A stretch of DNA of 64,000 nt. Source: Ruminococcus sp. AF31-8BH (GTDB lineage: Bacteria; Bacillota; Clostridia; Lachnospirales; Lachnospiraceae). The notes beneath the pieces were generated by a model, which was not told the origin of the DNA, did not search any database, and worked only from the letters and a program-made list of their open reading frames with translations. Below are positions 54,884 to 63,849 of the stretch, piece by piece. The stretch is taken from contig NZ_QTVN01000007.1 in NCBI RefSeq assembly GCF_003460605.1, forward strand, positions 174,816 through 238,815, in the 5' to 3' direction. Within the stretch, counting starts at the first letter, position 1; each line of letters begins with the position of its first letter. Position numbers and translations under genes: made by a program.

Positions 54884-55540
54884 ATGCTGGAAAATTATAA
54901 GACCATCTATGCTGGCGGTGAGGGAGAGATCACAGAGAAAAAATCCCGTTTTATTGCCACTGTCCGTCTGGTAGAAAAAGAAGAGGACGCTCTTGCTTTT
55001 ATAGAAGAAATGAAGAAGAAATACTGGGACGCCAGACATAACTGTTACGCCTATTCCATCGGGGAACACCGGGAATTTACAAGATGCAGTGATGACGGCG
55101 AGCCCTCAGGAACTGCAGGCAGGCCTATGCTGGATGTGATTCTCGGAGAGGACATCTACAATGTAGCCGTGGTTGTCACCAGATACTTCGGAGGCGTGCT
55201 TCTTGGCACAGGCGGTCTTGTGAGGGCTTATTCCGGAGCCGTGCAGGCAGGCCTTGGGGCAAGCAAGGTAATTGAGAAGCATCACGGCATTTCCCTGGCG
55301 CTTACAGCGGATTATACAGCCATCGGCAAGCTGCAGTACATTGCCGGGGAAAATCAGCTGCCCATTCTTGACACAGAATATACGGACAGAGTGATTATGC
55401 ACCTTCTTGTGCCAAATGACCAGGCAGGAAGAATTGAGAAAACCATCACAGAAGCCACCAGCGGAAGAGTGAAGATGGAGAAGGAAAAAGAGTTGTATTT
55501 TGCGGATGTGGACGGCGAGATCATAGTATTTGACCATTAA
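54884..55540 (+). CDS. YigZ/IMPACT-family protein
   Basis: 218 aa from the ATG at 54884, which has GGAGG 8 nt upstream; the longer frame has no ribosome site. The N-terminal UPF0029/IMPACT domain shows KKSRFIATVRLVEKEEDA, RHNCYAYSIG, DDGEPSGTAGRPML and VTRYFGGVLLGTGGLVRAYS. The C-terminal DUF1949-like ferredoxin fold follows from about 140. A conserved single-gene family linked loosely to translation control; biochemical role unproven. Confidence 0.9.
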   Translation: MLENYKTIYAGGEGEITEKKSRFIATVRLVEKEEDALAFIEEMKKKYWDARHNCYAYSIGEHREFTRCSDDGEPSGTAGRPMLDVILGEDIYNVAVVVTRYFGGVLLGTGGLVRAYSGAVQAGLGASKVIEKHHGISLALTADYTAIGKLQYIAGENQLPILDTEYTDRVIMHLLVPNDQAGRIEKTITEATSGRVKMEKEKELYFADVDGEIIVFDH

Positions 55541-55546
55541 AAATAA

Positions 55547-55595
55547 AAATGCTCAGGGAATATTCGGCAGCTGCGAATTTCCCTGAGCATTTGTG
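55547..55595. terminator. Bidirectional terminator between yigZ and ppiB
   Basis: AAATGCTCAGGGAA pairs with TTCCCTGAGCATTT across a 17-nt spacer. Confidence 0.85.
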
Positions 55596-55615
55596 CACTC
55601 ATATGTGATTTATGA

Positions 55616-56134
55616 TCAGCATTTCTCTGGTTCCGGATAATCTACGCCGAAGGTATCCACTGTCATGGATTTGATCTTCTGTTCGTCAAGAGGTCTGTCG
55701 CTGTAGTCGGTATCGGTCTCGGCAATCTTGTTCACAACATCCATTCCCTCGATCACTTTGCCGAAAGCAGCGTATGCGCCGTCAAGATGCGGAGCATTCT
55801 TGTGCATGATGAAGAACTGGCTTCCTGCTGAATCCGGATGCATGGCTCTTGCCATGGAAAGAACGCCCTCAGTATGTCTTAAGTCATTCTTCACGCCGTT
55901 CTGTGCGAACTCACCCTTAATGCTGTATCCCGGGCCGCCCATTCCGGTTCCGTCCGGGCATCCACCCTGGATCATAAATCCGCAGATAACGCGGTGGAAG
56001 ATCAGTCCGTCATAAAAGCCCCTCTTCACAAGGCTGATAAAGTTATTTACAGTATTCGGTGCGATTTCCGGATATAATTCTGCTTTCATCACATCGCCAT
56101 TCTCCATGGTGATGGTAACAACTGGATTTGCCAT
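55616..56134 (-). CDS. ppiB: Cyclophilin-type peptidyl-prolyl isomerase
   Basis: 172 aa. Accelerates proline isomerisation in the cytoplasm (no signal peptide). FHRVICGFMIQGGCPDGTGMGG holds the active-site Arg and Gln region; LSMARAMHPDSAGSQFFI and HLDGAYAAFGKVIEGMDVV are standard cyclophilin segments. AAGGAG precedes the ATG. Divergent from tsaE. Confidence 0.95.
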   Translation of the reverse strand: MANPVVTITMENGDVMKAELYPEIAPNTVNNFISLVKRGFYDGLIFHRVICGFMIQGGCPDGTGMGGPGYSIKGEFAQNGVKNDLRHTEGVLSMARAMHPDSAGSQFFIMHKNAPHLDGAYAAFGKVIEGMDVVNKIAETDTDYSDRPLDEQKIKSMTVDTFGVDYPEPEKC

Positions 56135-56160
56135 AGTTTAATCTCCTTTTTCAAAAAGTA

Positions 56161-56189
56161 TTGTATTTCGTTATTCGTTCTATTATAAT
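56161..56189 (+). promoter_or_regulatory. tsaE operon promoter
   Basis: TTGTAT at 56161-56166, a 17-bp spacer and TATAAT at 56184-56189. It puts the transcript start just after the upstream in-frame ATG at 56190, which argues for the later start at 56244. Confidence 0.7.
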
Positions 56190-56243
56190 ATGCAAAGAAC
56201 AATTCTGCAAGGAAAAACGGTTAAAAAGGAGCTTTACAAAGCT

Positions 56244-56675
56244 ATGATAAAAGAAACATTCAGCCCCGAGGAGACCTTTTCATTTGGAAAATGGATCGGG
56301 GAAAATGCCCTTCCCGGTCAGGTATATACCCTGGTTGGAGATTTAGGGGTAGGCAAGACGGTTTTCACCCAGGGAGTGGCCGCAGGGCTTGGCATCACAG
56401 AGCCTGTGAACAGTCCCACCTTTACCATTATTCAGGAATATGAGACAGGGCGCATGCCCTTTTACCACTTTGATGTATACCGGATCGGGGACATTGAAGA
56501 GATGGAGGAAATCGGCTACGATGATTACTTCTACGGAAACGGAATCTGCCTCATCGAGTGGGCGAACCTGATCGAGGAAATCCTGCCGGAACACATCATT
56601 GAGATCACCATTGAGAAAAATCTGGAGAAAGGTTTCGACTACCGTAAGATCACGGTAACCGGACTTCCGGAATAA
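56244..56675 (+). CDS. tsaE: tRNA t6A threonylcarbamoyltransferase complex ATPase TsaE
   Basis: 143 aa from the ATG at 56244 (AAGGAG upstream). P-loop GDLGVGKT at 32-39, then NSPTFTIIQEYETG and YHFDVYRI, all standard for TsaE/YjeE. It powers turnover of the TsaB-TsaD complex that makes t6A37 in ANN-decoding tRNAs. First gene of tsaE-tsaB-rimI. Confidence 0.94.
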   Translation: MIKETFSPEETFSFGKWIGENALPGQVYTLVGDLGVGKTVFTQGVAAGLGITEPVNSPTFTIIQEYETGRMPFYHFDVYRIGDIEEMEEIGYDDYFYGNGICLIEWANLIEEILPEHIIEITIEKNLEKGFDYRKITVTGLPE

Positions 56676-56741
56676 AAGTCCCCGGACAAGACTTCCGGCT
56701 TCAGAGAAAAAAGCCAAAAGCGGGGCAGACAAGGAGAAAAT

Positions 56742-57488
56742 ATGAAGATTTTAGGATTAGACAGCTCAGGAATCGTCGCTTCCGTAGCCATAGTGGAGGA
56801 GGACAACCTGATCGCCGAATATACAGTGAATTACAAAAAGACACATTCCCAGACACTTCTTCCCATGCTGGATGAGCTGGCGAAGATGACAGAACTGGAC
56901 ATGGACACCATTGATGCTATCGCAGTAGCAGCAGGACCGGGCTCCTTCACCGGACTTCGTATCGGATCTGCCACAGCCAAGGGACTTGGTCTTGCGTTGA
57001 AGAAGCCTCTTGTGGAGATCCCCACAGTGGACGCTCTGGCGTACAATTTATATGATGCGAAGGCTTTGATCTGCCCGATCATGGATGCAAGAAGAAGCCA
57101 GGTTTATACGGGAATCTACCGTTTTGAGGACCATAAGCTGGTGACGGTGGAAGCACAGATGGCAGTGCCTATGATGGAAATGATCGACAAGCTGAATGAG
57201 AGAGGGGAAGAGGTAATCTTCCTTGGAGACGGTGTTCCTGTTTTTGCGAAAATGATCCAGGAGAATCTGAAGGTGCCCTATTCCTTCGCACCTGCACATG
57301 TGAACAAGCAGAGAGCTGCAGCAGTCGCAGCTCTTGGCGCACTCTACGCGAAAGAGGGCAAGGTGGTAACGGCCATGGAGCATGTGCCGGAATATTTAAG
57401 GGTTTCCCAGGCTGAACGGGAACGTGCGCAGAAGCTGAAGGAGCAGGAAGCTGCAGGCGAGGCTGCAAAGAACGAGGTGCAGCCATGA
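56742..57488 (+). CDS. tsaB: t6A complex dimerisation subunit TsaB
   Basis: 248 aa. An inactive ASKHA paralogue of TsaD that dimerises with it. MKILGLDSSGIVASVAIVEE, THSQTLLPMLDELAKM, IAVAAGPGSFTGLRIGSATAKGL and CPIMDARRSQVYTGIY are characteristic. The C-terminal 30 residues are a charged Ala/Glu tail. Overlaps rimI by 4 nt. Confidence 0.95.
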   Translation: MKILGLDSSGIVASVAIVEEDNLIAEYTVNYKKTHSQTLLPMLDELAKMTELDMDTIDAIAVAAGPGSFTGLRIGSATAKGLGLALKKPLVEIPTVDALAYNLYDAKALICPIMDARRSQVYTGIYRFEDHKLVTVEAQMAVPMMEMIDKLNERGEEVIFLGDGVPVFAKMIQENLKVPYSFAPAHVNKQRAAAVAALGALYAKEGKVVTAMEHVPEYLRVSQAERERAQKLKEQEAAGEAAKNEVQP

Positions 57489-57937
57489 TCCTTCGGGAAA
57501 TGCTGGTGGATGACCTGGAACAGGTAATGAAGATCGAGACAGAGCTTTTTTCACCGCCCTGGACCAAGGAGGGATTTTTTACCTATCTCACACGTAAGGA
57601 CGCCATGTTCCTGGTGGTGGAAGAGAAAGGGGAAATCCTGGCTTACTGCGGGCTTCTTATGGTTCTGGATGAAGGGGACATTACCAATGTGGCAGTGCGT
57701 CCGGACAGACAGAGAGAGGGAATTGGGCATTTTCTCATGGACAGCCTGATCCGCCTTGCGGAACAGCAGGGGATTACCACCATCCATCTTGAGGTTCGTG
57801 TTGGAAACAGGACGGCAATCCGTCTTTACGAAAGAATGGGATTTACAAGAGACGGGATCCGCAAAAAATATTATACGGATCCCGTGGAAGATGCTTTACT
57901 TATGACGAGGCAGGCACAGAAGGTTCCACAAAATTAA
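57485..57937 (+). CDS. rimI: Ribosomal-protein S18 alanine N-acetyltransferase RimI
   Basis: 150 aa GNAT fold. The acetyl-CoA loop is RQREGIGHFLM, followed by LEVRVGNRTAIRLYERMGF, typical of RimI; it acetylates the N-terminus of S18. Start overlaps tsaB by 4 nt. Its last 42 bp overlap the end of the opposite-strand yfhO gene. Confidence 0.92.
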   Translation: MILREMLVDDLEQVMKIETELFSPPWTKEGFFTYLTRKDAMFLVVEEKGEILAYCGLLMVLDEGDITNVAVRPDRQREGIGHFLMDSLIRLAEQQGITTIHLEVRVGNRTAIRLYERMGFTRDGIRKKYYTDPVEDALLMTRQAQKVPQN

Positions 57938-60457
57938 GAACAAGGCTGCAAGACAGCTGAATATAAGACCAAGGGACTTACCGGGCGCATGGAATTCAAG
58001 TACGATTTCATGTGCCCCTTTTTGTAAAGGAAATCCAACGAAGGCTTTGTTAACCTGAACCGGGGTCACTTCAGTGCCGTCCACATAAGCTTTATAGCCA
58101 TTAGAATAGGTATAGGAGGTAACGAAATAGCCATCCTCCGGCATGGTAATGGTGCCGTTTACAATCTGTTTTCCGGCGGTGTCATGTTCCTGAAACGTTA
58201 CCACTCCCGGATGGGAAAGGGAAGACAAAGGAATGGTGTAAGCGGAAACATTTTTTATTTCATAATCCCCCTTGGAAAATGTGATTTCCAGGGAATCCCG
58301 ATCCTGGTCACTGGATAACATATAGCTGAAGGTATGATTGTTGTTTGGATAAGGAGCCAGGGAACCGGAAAGCCGGTTGCGGACGCCATCAATAATAATA
58401 GAAACGTCCCGTTCCCCGTCGTATTCTACATCAAAGGAAATCAGCAAAATAGTGGAAGCTGTCAGCGTTTCGGGCAGCTTTTTCTCCACTGTGATGTTCT
58501 TTTTGGAAGTTTCCCTGGAGAAGAAATCTCCGGGAAGCGTGTAGTTCTTCATCTGGGAAACATAGGGCGTGGATTTTAATGCCGTATCATCACTGGCACC
58601 AGAAACAATCGTACGGTTTGCAAGGGTATCCAGGTTTTCCGGGTAGGAAAGCTGGTCGTAATCGTCCTCTGTCATCAGCGCCATGCTTCCATAGGCAAAG
58701 GGCAGAACATTTTCATTTTCCGCAAGCACATGTCCCTCTTTTTCCTGAAGCACCGTGTATCCGGCAGGAACCTTATCTGCCTTGGTCTGAATGTAGCGCA
58801 CGCCCATCAGGTATTCCTGGAAAGGATTTTCATCGGCAGTCATTGCCACACGGTTGCGGATGCTGATGGGCATTTTCAGAATGTCATAAATCAGATTGTT
58901 GTAGGTACTGTTGGTAATAGAAGAATACAGGGTACTCTTGTTCTGATCTCCGGTGATCACATAATTGGTATTGTTGGAAGGATGCTCAATAATGTCAAAA
59001 CGTGACTGCGTATTTTCACAGTAACCTTCCAGATCCTCCTGGGAAAAATAATCCCTGGATTCATCAGAGCGGGAGGCGTACCGTTCTTCCTGACCCTTGG
59101 CAAGATAAAGCATAGCCGGGACCGCGCAAAGAAGAACCAGTCCGCAGATGTTTGCAAAAAGCGGCCTGCATGGAAGAGAAAACTCCTTCTTTTCCAGGAA
59201 AAGGGAAATCGTCACCACCAAAAGAAGCAAAATCAGGTCAGCCATAGTAAGGTGACGCACCTGGTCATTGCGAAGCAGGAAAACAAGCTGCACGATCACC
59301 GGAATGGCACAAAGCAGCGTCAGGGGCAGGCTGTGGCGTATTTTTTTCAAATGAAGGCCTTCCAGCGCCTGGGCTGTGAGATACAGGATCAGGGGAAGGA
59401 AAGGAATCAGGCTTTTGGGCCGCACGTATAAAGTTGCATTTAAGATCCAGTAAAAAATGTCAAAAAACAGCAGTGCAAAAATAGCAATGGCAAGCTTGCG
59501 GGTCCTTTTTTCCCGGATACAGAGAAACAGGGCATAGAGGCAGATTACCGTAAGGCCGCAGCCGTAAGGACTGTAAAGGATGCTGTCAAGGGTTGGGTTC
59601 ACACCCAGGATCTTTAAAAGGGAGGTGCTGTTTCCAGTGTCTTTTTTGTTCCCCAAAATAGCAAGTCCGGTTGGCAGAAGGAGAAACATGTTCATGGATA
59701 CCGCAATGGACACGTCGAGAATATAGTTCCACCAGATTTTATGCTTTAATTTTTTACGGATGGTTTCCTCTGCATTCTGGAGGAAATCCGGCAGCAGATG
59801 AAATATGTAAAGAATGCACGCCGTAAAGCAGGACGGGAAAAAATAAAAGCTGTGCAAAATGCAGAAAAACAGGGAAATCACCAGCCCTACATGGGGACGA
59901 AAACGGTATTTTGCGGCTTTTCGCACATCCAGGATCTGATCCAGAAACAAAAAGGCCAGGATCAGAAATGGCATATAATTTACAAACATGATCTGTCTGT
60001 GCGCCTGGAAAAAGCAGTTTGCAGTGAGATAAAAAAATCCGCATGCAAAGCTGGTAAAATCAGAAAATCCCTTTCTGTGAAGCCAGTAATAAATAAGTCC
60101 TCCGCCCAAAAGAATTTCCAGTATGGCGTATCCCTGAATGAAATAGGCCATTGCAATACCTGGGAAAAGGTAGGAAATCAGCACATCCGGCCGCATGAAA
60201 CCGTAATAGGACAGGGAAAAGAAGTTGGTTCCTCCGCCGAGCCCTGTGAAATCTGGAAAAAGCTGTCCGGTAGCATAGAAATTTTTTCTCATATAATCCG
60301 CAATGGTCATATGCTGGGAGTACCAGTCTGTCTGGGAACCAAACCAGGATCCCTCCGGAATCAGTCTCCAGATGAGAAAGCCTCCCGCAGATAGAAGAAG
60401 CAATAAAATAACAAAATTTCTCCGGGTGAATTTTTGAGGTCTGCTGCAGAAAATCAT
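57896..60457 (-). CDS. YfhO-family integral membrane protein
   Basis: 853 aa. About a dozen hydrophobic segments in the first 470 residues (FVILLLLLSAGGFLIWRLI; FTSFACGFFYLTANCFF; IAIFALLFFDIFYWIL and others), then an extracytoplasmic domain and a final membrane helix (LGLIFSCLAALFLILWNLL). The YfhO family is a GT-C-like membrane group linked to glycosylation of teichoic acids in Gram-positives. The gene lies inside the tsa cluster on the opposite strand and overlaps rimI at the 3' end. Substrate unknown. Confidence 0.88.
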   Translation of the reverse strand: MIFCSRPQKFTRRNFVILLLLLSAGGFLIWRLIPEGSWFGSQTDWYSQHMTIADYMRKNFYATGQLFPDFTGLGGGTNFFSLSYYGFMRPDVLISYLFPGIAMAYFIQGYAILEILLGGGLIYYWLHRKGFSDFTSFACGFFYLTANCFFQAHRQIMFVNYMPFLILAFLFLDQILDVRKAAKYRFRPHVGLVISLFFCILHSFYFFPSCFTACILYIFHLLPDFLQNAEETIRKKLKHKIWWNYILDVSIAVSMNMFLLLPTGLAILGNKKDTGNSTSLLKILGVNPTLDSILYSPYGCGLTVICLYALFLCIREKRTRKLAIAIFALLFFDIFYWILNATLYVRPKSLIPFLPLILYLTAQALEGLHLKKIRHSLPLTLLCAIPVIVQLVFLLRNDQVRHLTMADLILLLLVVTISLFLEKKEFSLPCRPLFANICGLVLLCAVPAMLYLAKGQEERYASRSDESRDYFSQEDLEGYCENTQSRFDIIEHPSNNTNYVITGDQNKSTLYSSITNSTYNNLIYDILKMPISIRNRVAMTADENPFQEYLMGVRYIQTKADKVPAGYTVLQEKEGHVLAENENVLPFAYGSMALMTEDDYDQLSYPENLDTLANRTIVSGASDDTALKSTPYVSQMKNYTLPGDFFSRETSKKNITVEKKLPETLTASTILLISFDVEYDGERDVSIIIDGVRNRLSGSLAPYPNNNHTFSYMLSSDQDRDSLEITFSKGDYEIKNVSAYTIPLSSLSHPGVVTFQEHDTAGKQIVNGTITMPEDGYFVTSYTYSNGYKAYVDGTEVTPVQVNKAFVGFPLQKGAHEIVLEFHAPGKSLGLIFSCLAALFLILWNLLCLPRHK

Positions 60458-60641
60458 AGTAAGTCCTTTCTTGAGTCCTAAAGCTGTTGTGGCAGGTTGT
60501 TAACTGTAATTTTGATATCAAAACACATTGTATGCCGTTTGTCAAGTTACAGTGCCTGATTTTACAGGGAAAAGCTTAAGAGAAAAGGCGGGAAAATCTG
60601 AAGAATTTCTGAATATTTTCCCGATTCACAAGTCCAGCCAC

Positions 60642-60670
60642 TTGTTTTAGCAAACCGCTTGTGTTAAACT
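60642..60670 (+). promoter_or_regulatory. Possible rnz-tsaD-ispD promoter
   Basis: TTGTTT at 60642-60647, a 17-bp spacer and TAAACT at 60665-60670. Confidence 0.4.
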
Positions 60671-60710
60671 TTCCCAGAGAATGTTAAATGAAAAGAGGAT
60701 ATTTTAATAT

Positions 60711-61622
60711 ATGTTAGATGTTTGTCTGGTTGGAACCGGAGGAATGATGCCACTTCCAAGAAGGTGGCTGACTGCCCTGATGACCCGGTATAAAGGAAGC
60801 AGTCTTCTCATTGACTGCGGTGAGGGAACCCAGGTTGCCATTAAGGAAAAAGGCTGGAGCTTCAAGCCCATTGACGTGATCTGCTTCACCCATTTTCACG
60901 GCGACCACATCAGCGGCCTTCCGGGACTTCTTCTTACAATGGGAAATGCGGAGCGCACAGAGCCATTGACTTTGATTGGCCCGAAAGGCCTTGAGAGAGT
61001 GGTAAATGCTCTTCGGGTGATCGCGCCTGAGCTTCCTTTTGAACTGAAATTTATTGAGATCAACGGTCCGGAACAGGTTTTTGAGATTAATGGCTACCGG
61101 ATCACGGCATTTCGCGTAAACCACAATGTACTTTGCTACGGATATACTCTGGAGATTCTTCGTCAGGGGAAATTTTCCCCGGAGCGTGCCCGTGAGCAGG
61201 GAATTCCTCTGGAATACTGGAATCCGCTGCAGAAGGGAAATGTAATCGAGGCAGACGGCGTGACATACACACCGGATATGGTGTTAGGACCTGCTAGAAA
61301 AGGCCTGAAGGTTACTTACACCACAGATACCCGCCCAACAGAATCCATTGTGAAGCATGCCCCGGGTTCTGATCTTTTTATCTGCGAGGGAATGTACGGG
61401 GAGGATGACAAGCTGGAGAAGGCAAAGGGTTATAAGCATATGACCTTCCGCGAGGCTGCCGCCCTTGCAAGAGACGCCGGAGTGAAGGAAATGTGGCTGA
61501 CCCATTACAGCCCGTCACTGATCCGCCCGGATGAATATATGGATATGGTAAGAGGAATTTTCCCCAATGCTTATCCAGGCAAAGATGGAAAAACAATGGA
61601 ATTAAATTTTGAAGAGGATTAA
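60711..61622 (+). CDS. rnz: Ribonuclease Z (tRNA 3' endonuclease)
   Basis: 303 aa metallo-beta-lactamase fold. Zinc motif HFHGDH at 61-66 within CFTHFHGDHISGLPGLL; further ligands in FRVNHNVLCYG, YTTDTRPT and LTHYSPSLI. It removes 3' trailers of tRNAs lacking an encoded CCA, which fits the five tRNA genes here, none of which encode CCA. Followed after 3 bp by tsaD. Confidence 0.93.
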   Translation: MLDVCLVGTGGMMPLPRRWLTALMTRYKGSSLLIDCGEGTQVAIKEKGWSFKPIDVICFTHFHGDHISGLPGLLLTMGNAERTEPLTLIGPKGLERVVNALRVIAPELPFELKFIEINGPEQVFEINGYRITAFRVNHNVLCYGYTLEILRQGKFSPERAREQGIPLEYWNPLQKGNVIEADGVTYTPDMVLGPARKGLKVTYTTDTRPTESIVKHAPGSDLFICEGMYGEDDKLEKAKGYKHMTFREAAALARDAGVKEMWLTHYSPSLIRPDEYMDMVRGIFPNAYPGKDGKTMELNFEED

Positions 61623-61625
61623 AGA

Positions 61626-62645
61626 ATGAAAGATACATTAATTCTTGCAATAGAGAGCTCCTGTGACGAAACTGCAGCTTCCGTAGTAAAAAACGGCAGG
61701 ACCATTTTATCAAACGTGATCTCTTCCCAGATCGCACTTCATACCTTATATGGAGGCGTTGTGCCGGAAATCGCGTCACGCAAGCATATTGAGAAAATAA
61801 ACCAGGTGATCAAGGAGGCACTGAAAGAGGCGGGTGTCACCCTGGATGATCTGGATGCAATCGGTGTTACCTACGGTCCCGGACTTGTAGGTGCCCTTCT
61901 TGTAGGCGTAGCAGAGGCCAAGGCAATTGCATATGCAAAGAAGCTTCCCCTTGTAGGCGTTCATCACATCGAGGGACACGTTTCCGCCAACTATATTGAG
62001 CATCCTGACCTGGAACCGCCGTTTCTGTGCCTGATCGTATCTGGCGGACATACCCATCTTGTAATCGTAAAGGACTACGGCGAGTTTGAGATTCTGGGAC
62101 GCACCAGGGATGATGCAGCGGGAGAGGCCTTTGACAAGGTTGCCCGTGCCATTGGACTTGGTTATCCGGGAGGACCTAAGGTGGATAAACTGGCCCGTGA
62201 GGGAAATCCGGATGCCATTGTTTTCCCAAAAGGAAAGCTGGGGGACTGCCCATACGATTTCAGCTTCAGCGGCGTGAAGTCTGCAGTTTTGAACTATATC
62301 AACAATGCCCAGATGAAAGGGGAGGAGATCAACCGCGCAGATCTTGCTGCTTCCTTCCAGAAATCTGTGGTAGACGTACTGGTGGAGCATACCATGCTTG
62401 CAGCCAAGGACTATCATATGGATAAAATTGCCATTGCAGGCGGCGTTGCATCCAACGGTGCCCTTCGTGAGGCTATGACCAGAGCATGTGAAAAAAGAGG
62501 ATACAAATTCTACCGTCCGTCCCCGATCTTCTGTACAGACAATGCGGCAATGATCGGCGTTGCGGCTTACTATGAGTATATAAAAGGAACCCGTCACGGC
62601 TGGGATCTGAATGCGGTTCCAAATCTGAAGCTGGGAGAAAGATAA
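61626..62645 (+). CDS. tsaD: t6A threonylcarbamoyltransferase TsaD
   Basis: 339 aa. Transfers threonylcarbamoyl from TC-AMP to A37. The N-terminal [29 protein letters not shown] and the metal-binding histidines in [13 protein letters not shown] (near 111 and 115) are diagnostic; [21 protein letters not shown] and [11 protein letters not shown] follow. It shares one base with ispD (TAATG). Confidence 0.97.
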   Translation: MKDTLILAIESSCDETAASVVKNGRTILSNVISSQIALHTLYGGVVPEIASRKHIEKINQVIKEALKEAGVTLDDLDAIGVTYGPGLVGALLVGVAEAKAIAYAKKLPLVGVHHIEGHVSANYIEHPDLEPPFLCLIVSGGHTHLVIVKDYGEFEILGRTRDDAAGEAFDKVARAIGLGYPGGPKVDKLAREGNPDAIVFPKGKLGDCPYDFSFSGVKSAVLNYINNAQMKGEEINRADLAASFQKSVVDVLVEHTMLAAKDYHMDKIAIAGGVASNGALREAMTRACEKRGYKFYRPSPIFCTDNAAMIGVAAYYEYIKGTRHGWDLNAVPNLKLGER

Positions 62646-63340
62646 TGGAGCAGGGCAGATGTACAGCCATTGTTCTGGCAGCAGGACAGGGCAAAAGAAT
62701 GCACAGCAAAATACAGAAACAGTTTCTGGAAATAGGAGGGAAACCCATTCTGTATTATTCTATGGAGTGTTTTCAGAAGAGCCCGCTGATCCAGGATATA
62801 ATTCTGGTGACGGGAGAAGATATGATTTCCTATTGCCAGAGTGAAATTGTGGAGAAATATGGCTTTACCAAGGTTTGCAAAGTGACTGCAGGCGGAAAAG
62901 AGCGCTATGATTCCGTGTATGCGGGACTTTTGTGCTGTCAGGATACCGATTATGTGTATATTCATGATGGAGCCAGACCCTTTGTCACAGAGGAGATGAT
63001 CCAGAGAGGCTATGAGGCTGTGAAAAGGACAAATGCGTGCGTTATGGGCATGCCATCCAAGGATACCGTGAAGCTTGCAGATCCGTCAGGCTATATTAAA
63101 GAGACCCCGGACCGCAAAATTGTATGGAATATTCAGACTCCTCAGATATTTTCTTATGATCTGATTCGCGGAGCCTATGAAAGCATCCGTAAGAAAGACA
63201 TGAGTAATGTGACAGATGACGCCATGGTAGTAGAGCAGGAGACGGGAACGAAGATCCTTCTGGTGGAGGGATCTTATCAGAATATTAAGATCACAACCCC
63301 GGAAGATCTGGCGGTTGCGGAGGCTTTTTTGCGATATTGA
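62645..63340 (+). CDS. ispD: 2-C-methyl-D-erythritol 4-phosphate cytidylyltransferase
   Basis: 231 aa. Third step of the MEP isoprenoid pathway. The N-terminal LAAGQGKRMHSKIQKQF binds CTP; VYIHDGARPFVTEEMIQRGYE and KDTVKLADPSG are further family segments; NIKITTPEDLAVAEAFL closes the fold. Last gene of the rnz-tsaD-ispD unit; no ispF partner follows. Confidence 0.94.
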   Translation: MEQGRCTAIVLAAGQGKRMHSKIQKQFLEIGGKPILYYSMECFQKSPLIQDIILVTGEDMISYCQSEIVEKYGFTKVCKVTAGGKERYDSVYAGLLCCQDTDYVYIHDGARPFVTEEMIQRGYEAVKRTNACVMGMPSKDTVKLADPSGYIKETPDRKIVWNIQTPQIFSYDLIRGAYESIRKKDMSNVTDDAMVVEQETGTKILLVEGSYQNIKITTPEDLAVAEAFLRY

Positions 63341-63370
63341 ACGAATTTTTGAAAAAAATAAAAAATCTTG

Positions 63371-63399
63371 TTGACACCAAAAGGATTTGATGATAAAAT
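63371..63399 (+). promoter_or_regulatory. Promoter of the first tRNA-Ser gene
   Basis: TTGACA at 63371-63376, a 17-bp spacer and TAAAAT at 63394-63399. Confidence 0.85.
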
Positions 63400-63478
63400 A
63401 CGTTTTGCACTGACAGAGACAACCTCTTGAGTGAAGGACAACTCCTGATGTGCGAAACGGTTTTATTTGATCATTTAT

Positions 63479-63564
63479 GGAGAGATATCGAAGTGGTCAT
63501 AACGAGGCGGTCTTGAAAACCGTTTGTCCGCAAGGGCGCGTGGGTTCGAATCCCACTCTCTCCG
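63479..63564 (+). tRNA. tRNA-Ser (TGA)
   Basis: 86 nt class II tRNA with a long variable arm. The anticodon loop CTTGAAA gives TGA. The acceptor GGAGAGA pairs with TCTCTCC and the discriminator is G; no encoded CCA. Confidence 0.95.
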
Positions 63565-63601
63565 CTTGTTAAGAACTTTGAAAAATAATTAAAAAAAGTT
63601 C

Positions 63602-63630
63602 TTGACAAATTAAGAAACATCGGTTATACT
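63602..63630 (+). promoter_or_regulatory. Promoter of the second tRNA-Ser gene
   Basis: TTGACA at 63602-63607, a 17-bp spacer and TATACT at 63625-63630. Confidence 0.85.
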
Positions 63631-63693
63631 AAACAAGCTTTCGTAAGAGAGCAAACAACAACACAGAGAACTACTTAGTAAGTAGGACAATTT

Positions 63694-63783
63694 GGAGAAG
63701 TACCCAAGCTGGCCGAAGGGGCTCCCCTGGAAAGGGAGTAGGTCGTTAATAGCGGCGCGAGGGTTCAAATCCCTCCTTCTCCG
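63694..63783 (+). tRNA. tRNA-Ser (GGA)
   Basis: 90 nt class II tRNA. The stem CTCCC/GGGAG closes the loop CTGGAAA, anticodon GGA. Acceptor GGAGAAG pairs with CTTCTCC, discriminator G; long variable arm; no CCA. Confidence 0.95.
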
Positions 63784-63820
63784 CTTTGAATTTCTTTGAA
63801 AAAGAAATTTAAAAAAGTTG

Positions 63821-63849
63821 TTGACAAACATTTGAACATATGATAATAT
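63821..63849 (+). promoter_or_regulatory. Probable rRNA operon promoter
   Basis: TTGACA at 63821-63826, a 17-bp spacer and TAATAT at 63844-63849. The sequence upstream (AAAAAAGTTGTTGACAAA) repeats that before the second tRNA-Ser. Confidence 0.75.

Noticed and set aside
56190..56243. Upstream start for tsaE at 56190
   Set aside because: The ATG overlaps the end of a good -10 box, so the transcript would start after it; the ATG at 56244 has a ribosome site.
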